A DNA stretch of 64,000 nucleotides, from assembly GCF_026343955.1 (NCBI RefSeq), contig NZ_JAPKNI010000006.1:1-64000 (forward strand), written 5' to 3'. The DNA is from Kaistia defluvii. Lineage in GTDB: Bacteria > Pseudomonadota > Alphaproteobacteria > Rhizobiales > Kaistiaceae. Position numbers and translations under genes: made by a program. Under the pieces are notes generated by a model. That model was not told where the DNA came from, did no database searches, and saw only the letters and a program-made list of their open reading frames with translations. Positions 53,028 through 62,374 of this stretch are shown in pieces (within the stretch, counting starts at the first letter, position 1; the number at the start of each line of letters is the position of its first letter).

Positions 53028-55913
53028 TCAGGCGATCATCGCCTCTTCCTCGCGGAAGATCAGCTTGCCCGCTTCCGGCGCGGTCATCGGCTGGCCGAAC
53101 AGGAAGCCCTGGGCGAATTCGCAGCCGAGATCGTAGAGGTCGAGCGCGTCGTCCTCCGTCTCCGCGCCTTCGGCCACCACGTCCATCTCCAGCTCATGCG
53201 CCAGGCCGATGATGGCGCGCAGAATCACGCGCTTCTGCTTGGCGGAGGGGCCGCGGACGAAGCTCTGGTCGATCTTCAGCGTCTCGAAGGGGAAGCGCTG
53301 CAGATAGGACAGCGACGAATAGCCGGTGCCGAAATCGTCCAGCGACAGGCCGGCGCCGAGTTCGCGGATGCGGGTCAGCACCTGCGCCGCATATTCCGGG
53401 TTCTCCATCACCAGGCTCTCGGTCAGCTCAAGCTTGAGCGAACCGCGCGTGACGGCCGAGCGCGACAGCACCGACTTCACGTCGTTGATCAGGTCGTGGC
53501 GCAGCAGCTGGCGGCTGGAAATGTTGACCGAGACGAAGAGCGGCACGTCGCGGCCGAGCTGTTCCTGCCAGTCGGAAAGCTGCTTGGCGGCGCGTTCGAG
53601 AACGAACAGGCCGAGCGGGATGATCAGCCCGTTGCGCTCGGCGAGAGGGATGAACTCGGCCGGCGGGATGCGGCCGTGCTGGGGATGGTCCCAGCGCACC
53701 AGCGCCTCGAAGCCGGCGATGGTCCGATCCTCCAGCCGAACGATCGGCTGGTAGAGAACCTTGATCTCCTCGCGGCCGATGGCGCGGCGGAGATCCGCCT
53801 CCAGCGTCAACGTGTCGGCGCCGTGCTGGCGCAGGGCCGGGCGGAACGCCTCGATGCGATCGCCACCGAGGCGCTTGGCATAGTACATGCCGATCTCGGC
53901 ATCCTTGACGATCTCGGCCGCCTCGCTCTGCTTGCTGTCATGCATGGCGATGCCGATCGAGGCGGTCAGGAAGATTTCCTTGTCGCCGAAGGAGATCGGC
54001 GCGCGCAGCGTGCGGCGAACCGAATCGGCGAAGCCGGCGATGCGCTCGGGCTCGCTCTCGGAAATCAGCAGGAAGGCGAACTGGTCGCCGGAGATGCGGG
54101 CGAGGGTATCCTGCGGCTTCAGCAGGCGGGTCAGGCGGCGGGCGATCGTCAGCAGGATCGAGTCGCCGACCGAGAGGCCGAAGCCGTCATTCACCTGCTT
54201 GAAGCGGTCGATGTCGAGCACGAACACCGACGGGCGCGCGGCGCCTTCGGCCTGGGTGCGCGTCACGGCCGAAGCCAGACGGTCCATGAACAGCTCGCGA
54301 TTGGGCAGGCCGGTCAGGTTGTCGTGGACGGCGTCATGCAGCAGCCGTTCCTCGGCCGTGCGTTCCTCGGTGACGTCGGCCAGCGTGCCGACGCAGCGCG
54401 TGACCTCGCCGTCCGAGCCCAGAACCGGCCGGGCGCGCAGGTGGAACCAGCGATAATGTCCGTCCTCGGCGCGCAGGCGGAAATCCTGGGCGATGCGGCC
54501 GCGACGCTGTTCGATGACGGCGTCCAGCGTCGCCTTGAAGCGGTCGCGGTCGGAGGGATGCAGCACGTCGAGCCAGTCGCGGGCAGGGCCTTCCAGCGCG
54601 CCGTGCTTGAGGCCCAGCAGGTCCTCGGCGTCGGAGCCGGTGTAGATGCGGTCGCGCGCGACGTCCCAGTCCCAGACGATGTCGCCGGCGCCGGTGAGCG
54701 CCAGCGCCCGGCGCTCCGTCTCGCCGATGGCGCCCTGCGCGATCGAGCCGCCGGCAAAGGCATGCTGCATCACCGTGAAGCCGATCAGCAGCACGATCAG
54801 CACGAGGCCGCCATTCAGCGCCGGCTGGATCACGTCATTGGTGAGATTGCCGTTCACCGTGAGATAAGCGCCGAGGATCCAGACCATCAGCAGCACCCAG
54901 GTCGGGATCAGCATGATCGCGCGGTCGTAGTGATGCAGCGCCAGGTAGATGATGACGACGAAGCCGAGCGTGACCGTGAGGCCGAACGAGAAGCGGGCGA
55001 CGCCGGCGGCGATGCCGGGCTCGAAAACGGCGACGCCGAGCAGGATCAGCAGGCCGACCAGCCAGGCGATGGTCGCGTGGCTGTAGCGGGCGTGCCATCG
55101 GTTCAGGTTCAGATAGGTGTAGGTGAAGATCAGCAGCGTCGCCGACAGCAGTACCTCGGCGAAGGCGCGCCACATCTTGTCGTCGCCGGGCGCGATCTGG
55201 ATGACCTTGTTCCAGAAGCCGAAATCGATGGCGAGATAGATCAGCACCGACCAGGCGAGGCCCGCCGTGGCCGGGAACATCGCCGTGCCCTTGACCACGA
55301 AGACGATGGTCAGGAACAGCGCCAGCAGGCCGGAAATGCCCAGCACGATGCCATGATACAGCGTGTAGCTGTTGATGGCGTCCTTGTAGTTGTCGGGATC
55401 CCAGAGATAGAGCTGCGGCAGCACCGGGGTGCGCAGTTCCGCCACGAAGGTGACGACGGCGCCGGGATCGAGCGTGACGCGGAAGACATCGGCTTCCTGG
55501 CTCGCCTGCCGTTCCGGCGCAAAACCTTGGCTCGGCGTCACGGTCGCGATGCGCGAGGCGCCGAGATCGGGGATCAGCAGGCCGGAATTGGCGAGGCGGA
55601 AATGCGGCGCGACCAGGAGGCGGTCGATCTGCTCGTCGCCATTGTTGGTGAGCGCGAAGGAAACCCAGTAGGAGGTGCCGCCGGCTTCGTTGGAGCGCAC
55701 CTCGATGCGGCGGACGATGCCGTCCGGGCCCGGCGCGGTCGATACCTGCACGCGATCGGACGGGTCGCGGGAAGCGCGTTCGACGGCCTTGGTGAGGTCG
55801 AGCGTCGTGCCATCCAGCGGCACGTTGACGGCATCGAGCGCCTGCACGTGCGTGGCTGTGCCGACGACCGCAAACAGGACGAATAAGACCGCGGCGACGA
55901 AGCGGTTAAGCAA
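53028..55913 (-). CDS. membrane sensor with PAS, GGDEF and EAL domains
   Basis: A 961-residue cyclic-di-GMP protein. Signal/anchor (~1-25), a periplasmic beta domain (~30-190, 7TMR-DISM-like), about seven membrane helices (~195-395), a PAS domain (~405-525), GGDEF (~540-695) and EAL (~715-950). The EAL site is intact (FEALVRW, DDFGTGYSS), but the GGDEF signature is SGDQF (~605), so cyclase activity is doubtful and phosphodiesterase is more likely. The start is uncertain: TTG 55913 lies 8 bases after GGAGG and gives a good signal sequence. Confidence 0.88.
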   Translation of the reverse strand: MLNRFVAAVLFVLFAVVGTATHVQALDAVNVPLDGTTLDLTKAVERASRDPSDRVQVSTAPGPDGIVRRIEVRSNEAGGTSYWVSFALTNNGDEQIDRLLVAPHFRLANSGLLIPDLGASRIATVTPSQGFAPERQASQEADVFRVTLDPGAVVTFVAELRTPVLPQLYLWDPDNYKDAINSYTLYHGIVLGISGLLALFLTIVFVVKGTAMFPATAGLAWSVLIYLAIDFGFWNKVIQIAPGDDKMWRAFAEVLLSATLLIFTYTYLNLNRWHARYSHATIAWLVGLLILLGVAVFEPGIAAGVARFSFGLTVTLGFVVIIYLALHHYDRAIMLIPTWVLLMVWILGAYLTVNGNLTNDVIQPALNGGLVLIVLLIGFTVMQHAFAGGSIAQGAIGETERRALALTGAGDIVWDWDVARDRIYTGSDAEDLLGLKHGALEGPARDWLDVLHPSDRDRFKATLDAVIEQRRGRIAQDFRLRAEDGHYRWFHLRARPVLGSDGEVTRCVGTLADVTEERTAEERLLHDAVHDNLTGLPNRELFMDRLASAVTRTQAEGAARPSVFVLDIDRFKQVNDGFGLSVGDSILLTIARRLTRLLKPQDTLARISGDQFAFLLISESEPERIAGFADSVRRTLRAPISFGDKEIFLTASIGIAMHDSKQSEAAEIVKDAEIGMYYAKRLGGDRIEAFRPALRQHGADTLTLEADLRRAIGREEIKVLYQPIVRLEDRTIAGFEALVRWDHPQHGRIPPAEFIPLAERNGLIIPLGLFVLERAAKQLSDWQEQLGRDVPLFVSVNISSRQLLRHDLINDVKSVLSRSAVTRGSLKLELTESLVMENPEYAAQVLTRIRELGAGLSLDDFGTGYSSLSYLQRFPFETLKIDQSFVRGPSAKQKRVILRAIIGLAHELEMDVVAEGAETEDDALDLYDLGCEFAQGFLFGQPMTAPEAGKLIFREEEAMIA

Positions 55914-56050
55914 CAAACAAACCTCCAAGGCCCGAAGGCAGTCGAGCAGTACTATCCGGGCCGGAGCAGCACAAGAAATTTTCGGCTGCGTGACAGGCTT
56001 GCAACAGGTCCTTTCGCCCAGTCGGCTGGAACCCGACGGAACACGGTGTC

Positions 56051-56638
56051 TCAAGGACGTGGATCATCGCTGACGATCGCGTAGAGGAGGTGGTCCTGCC
56101 ACCGACCCTCGATACAGAGATAGCGACGCGCGTAGCCTTCGCGGGTGAATCCGGCTTTTTCGAGAAGGCGTGTGGACGCCGCGTTGTGCGGCAGGCAGGC
56201 GGCCTCGAGCCTGTGCAGGCGCAAGGTGTCGAAAACGAAGGGGATGACGGCGCGGACCGCCGCGGTCATCAGGCCGCGGCCGGCAAAGGGGGCCCCCATC
56301 CAGTAGCCGAGCGAGCAGCTCTGCGTCACGCCGCGTACGACATGGGAAAGCGTCAGCCCACCGACGAGTTGCATCCCGTCCGTCGTGAAGACCAGGAACG
56401 GGAAGCCGGTGCTGTCACGCATCTCGCTGTGATAGCGGCGTAGCCGCCGGCGGAACGCGCCGCGCGTGAGGTCGTCGGCCGGCCAGAGCGGCTCCCACGG
56501 CGCCAGGAAGCTGCGGCTCTGTTCCCGCAGGCTGGACCAGGCGTCGAAATCGGACATGGATGGCGCGCGCAGGACAACGGTGCCGGTGGAGATCACCGGC
56601 ATGGGATGGAATGGCACGACGGATCGCAAAAATTCCAT
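56051..56638 (-). CDS. GNAT family N-acetyltransferase (RimJ-like)
   Basis: A 195-residue GNAT acetyltransferase. It resembles RimJ/RimL ribosomal-protein acetyltransferases: TVVLRAPSMSDFDAW, GYWMGAPFAGRGLMTAAVRAV (acetyl-CoA site, ~110-130), LRLHRLEAACLPHNAASTRLLEKAGFTREGYARRYL. ATG 56638. In rhizobia such a gene commonly follows the M16 peptidase and thrC, as here. Confidence 0.92.
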   Translation of the reverse strand: MEFLRSVVPFHPMPVISTGTVVLRAPSMSDFDAWSSLREQSRSFLAPWEPLWPADDLTRGAFRRRLRRYHSEMRDSTGFPFLVFTTDGMQLVGGLTLSHVVRGVTQSCSLGYWMGAPFAGRGLMTAAVRAVIPFVFDTLRLHRLEAACLPHNAASTRLLEKAGFTREGYARRYLCIEGRWQDHLLYAIVSDDPRP

Positions 56639-56765
56639 TTGCCGCGCCGGACCCCCGATCCGCGTTGCTGCTCTTCCAGATCAATCCGTCCGGATCGATC
56701 TGGCCGTCCGTTTCCGGTCCCGGCGGGCGGGATGCGCCCATCCGCCACAACCGTCCGTCAATCCG

Positions 56766-58040
56766 TCAGACCGCGAGCGGCGCTCCCAGGCGCTCCGCGA
56801 TCTTGCCATGCTCGACCAGCTTGTCGATGGGGCCGATCGCGGCGACGGTCGGAGCGCTGCCGGTGAAGATGCGCTGCGCGAGGTCGCGCACGCGGCTGAC
56901 GGAGACGTCGTCAATGCGGGCGACGATCTCCTCGACCGGAATGGGGCGGCCGAACAGGAGCAATTGCCGGGCTACCTGGCCGGCACGCGCCGCCGGGCTC
57001 TCCAGGCTCATCAGCAGGCTGGCGCGCATCTGGGCGCGGGCGCGGCCGAGCTCCGCCTCGGTAACGTCGAGGCTGGCGCGCTCGAGTTCGCCGAGCATCA
57101 CCGGCATCAGCTCCTCGATGTCTTCGCCGCCCGTCGCCGCATGGATGCCGAACAGGCCGGTATCCGCAAAGCTCCAATGGAAGGCATAGACCGAATAGCA
57201 GAGGCCGCGCTTTTCGCGGACTTCCTGGAACAGGCGCGAGGACATGCCGCCGCCCAGCATCGAGGCGAGGATCTGGACCGCGTGGAAATCCTCGGACTTG
57301 TAGGGCACGCCCTCGAAGCCGAGCAGGATCTGCGCTTCCATCAGGTCGCGCGTTTCGCGCATCTCGCCGCCGCGATAATGCGCCGGCTCGCTCTGCGACA
57401 GCTCGGCCGACGGCAGGCTGGCGAATCGGTCCTCGGCGAGCTTGACCAGGGCGTCGTGATCGACATTGCCGGCCGCTGCCAGCACCATGTTGGGGCCGTG
57501 ATAGTGGCGGTCGAGATAGGAGGAGAGGTCGCTCGAACGCGTCCGGCGCACGGTTTCCTCGGTGCCGAGGATGGTGCGGCCGATCGGCTGGTTGGGATAG
57601 GCGCTCTCGACGAAGAAGTCGAAGACGCGATCCTCGGGCGTATCGAGCGAGGCGCCGATCTCCTGCACGATGACGTGCTGCTCGCGCTTCAGCTCGTCGG
57701 TGTCGAAGGCCGAGTTGCAGAGGATGTCGCTCAGGATGTCGACGGCCAGTTCGGCGTCCGGCTTCAGTATCCGGGCGTAGTAGGATGTGGTCTCGACGCT
57801 GGTCGCGGCGTTGAGTTCGCCGCCGACGGCCTCGATCTGCTCGGCGATGTCGGTCGCGGACCGCTTGCCCGTGCCCTTGAAGGCCATGTGCTCGAGAAGG
57901 TGCGAAATGCCGTGTTCCGAGGTGTCTTCGCGACGGGAGCCGGCACCGACCCAGACGCCTAGGGCCGCGCTTTCCAGGTGATTCATGTCGTGGGTCGCGA
58001 CGGTCAGACCCGACTTGAGTTTGGTCACCTGCACGGTCAT
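56766..58040 (-). CDS. M16 family zinc metallopeptidase
   Basis: A 424-residue pitrilysin-type peptidase related to the mitochondrial processing peptidase beta subunit. The inverted zinc motif HLLEHMAFKGT (HxxEH, ~44-54) and a distal Glu in the helix around KREQHVIVQEIG are present; GLCYSVYAFHWSF lies in the second domain. ATG 58040 (MTVQVTKLKSGL) is chosen because the frame continues open inside thrC. 41 bases downstream of thrC, likely co-transcribed. Confidence 0.94.
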   Translation of the reverse strand: MTVQVTKLKSGLTVATHDMNHLESAALGVWVGAGSRREDTSEHGISHLLEHMAFKGTGKRSATDIAEQIEAVGGELNAATSVETTSYYARILKPDAELAVDILSDILCNSAFDTDELKREQHVIVQEIGASLDTPEDRVFDFFVESAYPNQPIGRTILGTEETVRRTRSSDLSSYLDRHYHGPNMVLAAAGNVDHDALVKLAEDRFASLPSAELSQSEPAHYRGGEMRETRDLMEAQILLGFEGVPYKSEDFHAVQILASMLGGGMSSRLFQEVREKRGLCYSVYAFHWSFADTGLFGIHAATGGEDIEELMPVMLGELERASLDVTEAELGRARAQMRASLLMSLESPAARAGQVARQLLLFGRPIPVEEIVARIDDVSVSRVRDLAQRIFTGSAPTVAAIGPIDKLVEHGKIAERLGAPLAV

Positions 58041-58081
58041 GCGCGGATCACCGGCATGAGGAATGCTTCCAGAGCCATGCT

Positions 58082-59488
58082 TCACACCTTCTCGTGGAGA
58101 GCGCGGGCGCGGGCTTCGACGAAGCGGGCGACGGCACCGATATCGTTGGGAAGAACGGTGAAGCGCTCCTCCCTCTGCATGAGGTCGCCGAGCCAGAGCG
58201 GCAGGGCGGGATGGATGCCGGTCGCCTGTTCGACCGCCGCCGGGAACTTGGCCGGATGGGCGGTCGAGAGCGTAACCATCGGCGAACCCGTATCCGGCTG
58301 GCGCGCCGCCACGGCGAGCGCCACCGCCGTGTGCGGGTCCGCGAGATAGCCGGTCGAGGCCAGCGTGTCGCGCATGGTCGCCTCGGTCTGGGCTTCGCTG
58401 GCGCGGCCGGCGGCGAATTCGCCGCGAATGCCGGCCAGTGCGGCCTCCGGCATGGTGAACGCGCCGGACTGGCCGAGGCTTTCCATCAGGCGGCGCACGC
58501 CGTCGCCGTCGCGGCCGGACGCCTCGAACAGAAGCCGCTCGAAATTCGACGAGATCTGGATGTCCATCGACGGCGACTGCGTCGGCACCACGCCGGTCAT
58601 CTCGTAGCGGCCGCTTTCCAGCGTGCGGGCGAGGATGTCGTTGGTGTTGGTCGCGATCACCAGGCGGTCGATCGGCAGGCCGATCTTCTTCGCGACATAG
58701 CCGGCGAAGACGTCGCCGAAATTGCCGGTCGGGACCGTGAACGAGATCGCGCGGGCCGGGGCGCCGAGCGAAAGCGCGGCGGTGACGTAATAGACCACCT
58801 GGGCGACGATGCGGCCCCAGTTGATCGAGTTGACGCCGGAAAGCGAGACGCGGTCGCGGAAGCCGTGGTCGTTGAACAGGCCCTTCACGATCGTCTGGCA
58901 GTCGTCGAACGAGCCTTCCAGCGCGATGGCATGGACGTTGGCATCGGGCACCGTCGTCATCTGGCGCTGCTGCACCGGCGAGACGCGGCCATGCGGGAAC
59001 AGGATGAAGATGTCGGTGGCGCTGCGCCCGCGGAACGCCTCGATGGCTGCACCGCCCGTGTCGCCGGAGGTCGCTCCCACGATCGTGGCGCGCCGTCCGC
59101 GTTCGGCCAGGACATGATCCATCAGCCGCGCGAGCAACTGCATCGCCACGTCCTTGAACGCCAGCGTCGGGCCGTGAAACAGTTCGAGGATGAAGCTGTT
59201 CGGCCCGCTCTGCACGAGCGGAGCCACCGCCGGATGGCGGAAGGTCGCATAGGCCTCGGTGCACATCCGCTCCAGATCGGCATCGGCGATTTCGCCGGCG
59301 ACGAAGGGATGGATCACCGCATAGGCAACCTCGTGATAGGGCCGCCCTGCCAGGCGCGCGAAGCTCTCGGAAGAAAATGCCGGCCATGCCTCGGGGACAT
59401 ACAGGCCGCCATCGCGTGCGAGCCCAGCCAGAAGAACGTCAGAGAAGCCGAGCGCGGGGGCAAGGCCGCGCGTGCTTACATATTTCAC
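58082..59488 (-). CDS. thrC: threonine synthase
   Basis: A 468-residue PLP enzyme converting O-phosphohomoserine to threonine. The PLP lysine is in FHGPTLAFKDVAMQ (~108-121); phosphate-binding motifs GATSGDTGGAAIEA and PTGNFGDVFAGYVAKK follow. This is the longer proteobacterial type with an N-terminal RGLAPALGFSDVLLAGLARDGGLY. ATG 59488. Confidence 0.96.
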   Translation of the reverse strand: MKYVSTRGLAPALGFSDVLLAGLARDGGLYVPEAWPAFSSESFARLAGRPYHEVAYAVIHPFVAGEIADADLERMCTEAYATFRHPAVAPLVQSGPNSFILELFHGPTLAFKDVAMQLLARLMDHVLAERGRRATIVGATSGDTGGAAIEAFRGRSATDIFILFPHGRVSPVQQRQMTTVPDANVHAIALEGSFDDCQTIVKGLFNDHGFRDRVSLSGVNSINWGRIVAQVVYYVTAALSLGAPARAISFTVPTGNFGDVFAGYVAKKIGLPIDRLVIATNTNDILARTLESGRYEMTGVVPTQSPSMDIQISSNFERLLFEASGRDGDGVRRLMESLGQSGAFTMPEAALAGIRGEFAAGRASEAQTEATMRDTLASTGYLADPHTAVALAVAARQPDTGSPMVTLSTAHPAKFPAAVEQATGIHPALPLWLGDLMQREERFTVLPNDIGAVARFVEARARALHEKV

Positions 59489-59656
59489 GGAAGAAACGCC
59501 TCCACATGCGGCCGGACTTGTAGCCTGCCGCTCTTTGCTGCAACCCTATCTTCGCGTGATGCGGCGGGCAAGGTGCGGCAGGCCGTCGGCCACTAAGTCG
59601 CCAAAGATCAATCGGACTGTTATAGACGTCGCGCATCAGCGTCGAGGATTATTGGG

Positions 59657-60307
59657 ATGCATGGTTCTTCTTTCGGTGGCTCGGCTGGGCCGCGCCGCCT
59701 CATGGCTCTTCTGTCGGTCGCCGCCCTGGCTGGCCTGGTTACCGCTTGCTCGAGTGTCGCCGATGGTTCGTCCGGCGGCGGCAACGTCGTCAACAACGCG
59801 CTCTTCGGCGCGCCGAACAAGAACCTGCAGAATGCGACGATCGTTTCGGCAGCGAACTTCGGTTCCGACGTCGACTGCCCCCCCGTGGCGATCAAGCCGG
59901 GGACCGAGGAATACAAGGTTTTCGCGGCCGGCAAGCCGGATCCGCTGACGGGCGCCAACCCGCCGATCGTCTATCAGGCGACGATCGTCGACACGGCGCG
60001 CGAATGCAGCAAGGTCGAGGGCGGCGTCAATATCAAGCTCGGGATCAAGGGCCGCGTCGCCTCCGGGCCCGCCGGCAAGGCGCAGACCATCAACGTGCCG
60101 ATTCGCATCGTGGTCATGGAAGGGCGCGACAAGGTGCTGAAGTCCGACCTGGTCAAGCTGCCGGTCGTCCTGTCGGCGCCGACCTTTGCGTCCGACTTCT
60201 CGCGCATCGACGAATCGATCACGGTCCCGATGTCGGAAAACAACACCGACTTCCACGTCTATGTTGGCTTCGACGAGCGTGCGGCAGGCGGCAAGGGCCG
60301 CAGCTAA
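59657..60307 (+). CDS. conserved hypothetical lipoprotein
   Basis: A 216-residue predicted lipoprotein: hydrophobic leader and lipobox LVTAC (Cys 31), then a Gly/Ser linker. The mature part has two Cys (DVDCPPVAI and RECSKVEGG) and an otherwise beta-rich composition. I do not recognise a named domain. ATG 59657; a second Met (59702) could also start the leader. Divergent from thrC, followed by a hairpin and the glycine riboswitch. Confidence 0.75.
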   Translation: MHGSSFGGSAGPRRLMALLSVAALAGLVTACSSVADGSSGGGNVVNNALFGAPNKNLQNATIVSAANFGSDVDCPPVAIKPGTEEYKVFAAGKPDPLTGANPPIVYQATIVDTARECSKVEGGVNIKLGIKGRVASGPAGKAQTINVPIRIVVMEGRDKVLKSDLVKLPVVLSAPTFASDFSRIDESITVPMSENNTDFHVYVGFDERAAGGKGRS

Positions 60308-60319
60308 AAGGCGGCGTCC

Positions 60320-60344
60320 GAAGCCGGGCTCCGGGTCCGGCTTC
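60320..60344 (+). terminator. hairpin after the lipoprotein gene
   Basis: GAAGCCGG and CCGGCTTC with a 9-base loop, 13 bases past the stop. There is no T-run; a weak or factor-assisted transcript end is possible. Confidence 0.45.
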
Positions 60345-60480
60345 TGGAATCTGTCCAGTATTGAGGCAGGTCGGGGCATTCCGTCGATTGACAGGCAGGC
60401 CCGCTATCCGCCACTAACGAGCGAGACAGGATCCGTGTCGCGATCCTGTCGAGTCGGCGGCCATGGTCGCCGGCTGAACG

Positions 60481-60686
60481 ACCGCCGGGAGAGACCGAAG
60501 AGGCGAAAGCCCCGTCGGCGCCGAAGGAGCAACCGCCCCGGAAACTCTCAGGCCAACGGACCGGACGGTCGGCGACGCTCTGGAAAGCAGCTTCTTGCCC
60601 CAATCAGGCGAGAGCTCACCGAAGGAGTAGCCGCGCTTGCCTTACGGCCAAGCGTGGGAAATCTCTCAGGTTCTCAGACAGAGGGG
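60481..60686 (+). ncRNA. tandem glycine riboswitch
   Basis: Two consecutive gcvT-type aptamers. Aptamer 1 (~60485-60590) shows CGGGAGAGACC, GCCGAAGGAGCAACC, GGAAACTCTCAGGCC and GCTCTGGA. Aptamer 2 (~60604-60685) shows GGCGAGAGC, ACCGAAGGAGTAGCCG and GGAAATCTCTCAGG with TCAGACAGAGGGG. The core CCGAAGG and CTCTCAGG elements are the family signatures. It ends 60 bases before gcvT and should switch on the glycine cleavage operon when glycine is high. Confidence 0.95.
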
Positions 60687-60748
60687 GCGCGGAACAGGCC
60701 AGATTGGGCCTGCCCGTGCCATTTGGACCCTGTCGAGGATTCTGGTGC

Positions 60749-61897
60749 ATGGCTGAACAGGCCGATACGGACCTTCTGCTCGAGACGCCGCTTGCCGGCC
60801 TCCATCGCGAACTCGGCGCCCGCATGGTGCCGTTCGCGGGCTATTCGATGCCGGTGCAATATCCCAAGGGCATCCTCACCGAACATAATTGGACGCGCGA
60901 AAGCGCCGGACTGTTCGACGTTTCGCATATGGGGCAGGCCTATCTGGTCGGCCCGGACCATGCGTCGACGGCGCGCGCGCTCGAGGCGCTGACGCCGGGC
61001 GAATTCCAGGCGCTGGCGCCCGGCCGCATCCGCTACACGCTGCTGACGACGCCGGAAGGCGGCATCATCGACGATCTGATGGTCACGCGCTCGGCCGATC
61101 CCAACGAGGACGGCACGCTCTATCTCGTCGTCAATGCCGGTCGCAAGGCGATCGACTACGCGCATATCGCCGCCAATCTGCCGGAAGGCGTTACGCTGGA
61201 GCCGGCCGACGACCTGGCGCTGGTGGCGTTGCAGGGGCCGAAGGCGGCCGAGGTGATGGCGCGCCATTGCCCTGAAGCCGCCGGAATGGGCTTCATGACG
61301 GCGGCGCGCTTCCCCGTCGACGGCATCGACTGCCATCTGAGCCGCTCGGGCTATACCGGCGAGGACGGCTACGAGATTTCCGTCAAGGCGGCCGACGCCG
61401 AGGCGCTGGTCCGCGCGCTGCTGGCCGAAGCCGAGGTCGAGCCGGTCGGGCTCGGCGCGCGCGATTCACTGCGGCTCGAAGCCGGCCTCTGCCTGTATGG
61501 CCACGACATCGATGAAGCGACCTCGCCGGTCGAGGCCGATCTTGGCTTCGCGCTGGCCAGGCGCCGTCGCGCCGAGGGCGGCTTTCCGGGCGCCGGACGC
61601 ATTCTGGGCGAACTCGCCTCCGGTCCGGCGCGGCTGCGCGTCGGCATCAAGCCCGAGGGCAGGGCGCCCGCCCGCGAGGGCACCGAGATCCGCGATGCCG
61701 CCGGCACCACCATCGGCATCGTCACCTCGGGCGGTTTTGGCCCGACGGCCGGCGGCCCCGTCGCCATGGGCTATGTCGCGGCCGAGCATGCCGCGCCCGG
61801 CACGCCGGTGACCTTGGTGGTGCGCGGCAAGGATCTTGCTGCGTCCGTCGTCGCCATGCCTTTCGTCCCCCACCGCTATTTCCGCAAGCAAGCCTGA
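60749..61897 (+). CDS. gcvT: aminomethyltransferase (glycine cleavage T protein)
   Basis: A 382-residue T protein, which moves the aminomethyl carbon to tetrahydrofolate. Landmarks: GARMVPFAGYSMPVQY, ESAGLFDVSHMGQ, LSRSGYTGEDGYEI and GARDSLRLEAGLCLYG with the catalytic Asp. ATG 60749 (MAEQADTDLLL) is chosen; an in-frame open stretch upstream overlaps the riboswitch leader. First gene of the riboswitch-led operon. Confidence 0.96.
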   Translation: MAEQADTDLLLETPLAGLHRELGARMVPFAGYSMPVQYPKGILTEHNWTRESAGLFDVSHMGQAYLVGPDHASTARALEALTPGEFQALAPGRIRYTLLTTPEGGIIDDLMVTRSADPNEDGTLYLVVNAGRKAIDYAHIAANLPEGVTLEPADDLALVALQGPKAAEVMARHCPEAAGMGFMTAARFPVDGIDCHLSRSGYTGEDGYEISVKAADAEALVRALLAEAEVEPVGLGARDSLRLEAGLCLYGHDIDEATSPVEADLGFALARRRRAEGGFPGAGRILGELASGPARLRVGIKPEGRAPAREGTEIRDAAGTTIGIVTSGGFGPTAGGPVAMGYVAAEHAAPGTPVTLVVRGKDLAASVVAMPFVPHRYFRKQA

Positions 61898-61922
61898 ACG
61901 GCACCTTCCAGGGAAGATCACC

Positions 61923-62294
61923 ATGACCAGCTATTTCACCAGGGATCACGAGTGGGTCCGCATCGATGGCGACGCGGCCTATGTCGGCATCACCGACTAC
62001 GCGCAGTCGCAACTGGGCGACGTCGTCTATGTCGAGCTGCCGGCAGTCGGCAAGACCTTCGCCAAGGGCGATGACGCGGCCGTGGTCGAATCCGTCAAGG
62101 CGGCGAGCGACGTCTACGCCCCTGTCTCCGGGGTCGTGGTTGCCGTCAACGACGCCCTGGAGAAGTCGCCCGCCATGATCAACGACGCCGCCGAGGGCAA
62201 CGGCTGGTTCCTGAAGCTGACGCTGACCGAGCCCGGCGAACTGGACGGCCTGATGGACGAGGCCGCCTACCGGGCATTCGTCGAGACCCTGTAG
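61923..62294 (+). CDS. gcvH: glycine cleavage system H protein
   Basis: A 123-residue lipoyl carrier. The lipoylated Lys is in VVESVKAASDVYAP (~residue 62), with upstream ITDYAQSQLGDVVYVELP and the C-terminal GWFLKL. ATG 61923, 25 bases after gcvT, so in the same operon. Confidence 0.97.
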   Translation: MTSYFTRDHEWVRIDGDAAYVGITDYAQSQLGDVVYVELPAVGKTFAKGDDAAVVESVKAASDVYAPVSGVVVAVNDALEKSPAMINDAAEGNGWFLKLTLTEPGELDGLMDEAAYRAFVETL

Positions 62295-62320
62295 CGGAAC
62301 GACCGCCCCGAAACCCTCCC

Positions 62321-62357
62321 CGACGGCGCGCCGTCGACCTCTCCGGAGCGGAGAGGT
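62321..62357. repeat. double palindrome between gcvH and gcvPA
   Basis: A 16-base perfect palindrome CGACGGCGCGCCGTCG (62321-62336) next to ACCTCTCCG-GAG-CGGAGAGGT (62337-62357). The second has the same CCTCTCC core as the elements at 5712 and 34878. It lies inside an operon, so it is not expected to terminate fully. Confidence 0.7.
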
Positions 62358-62374
62358 GAAGGAAAGACCAGGCA

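Noticed and set aside
52962-55886. 974-residue plus-strand frame opposite the GGDEF/EAL gene
   Set aside because: Composition is antisense-like (Gly/Asp/Arg/Ala/Gln-rich) with no domain; the minus strand carries PAS, GGDEF and EAL motifs.
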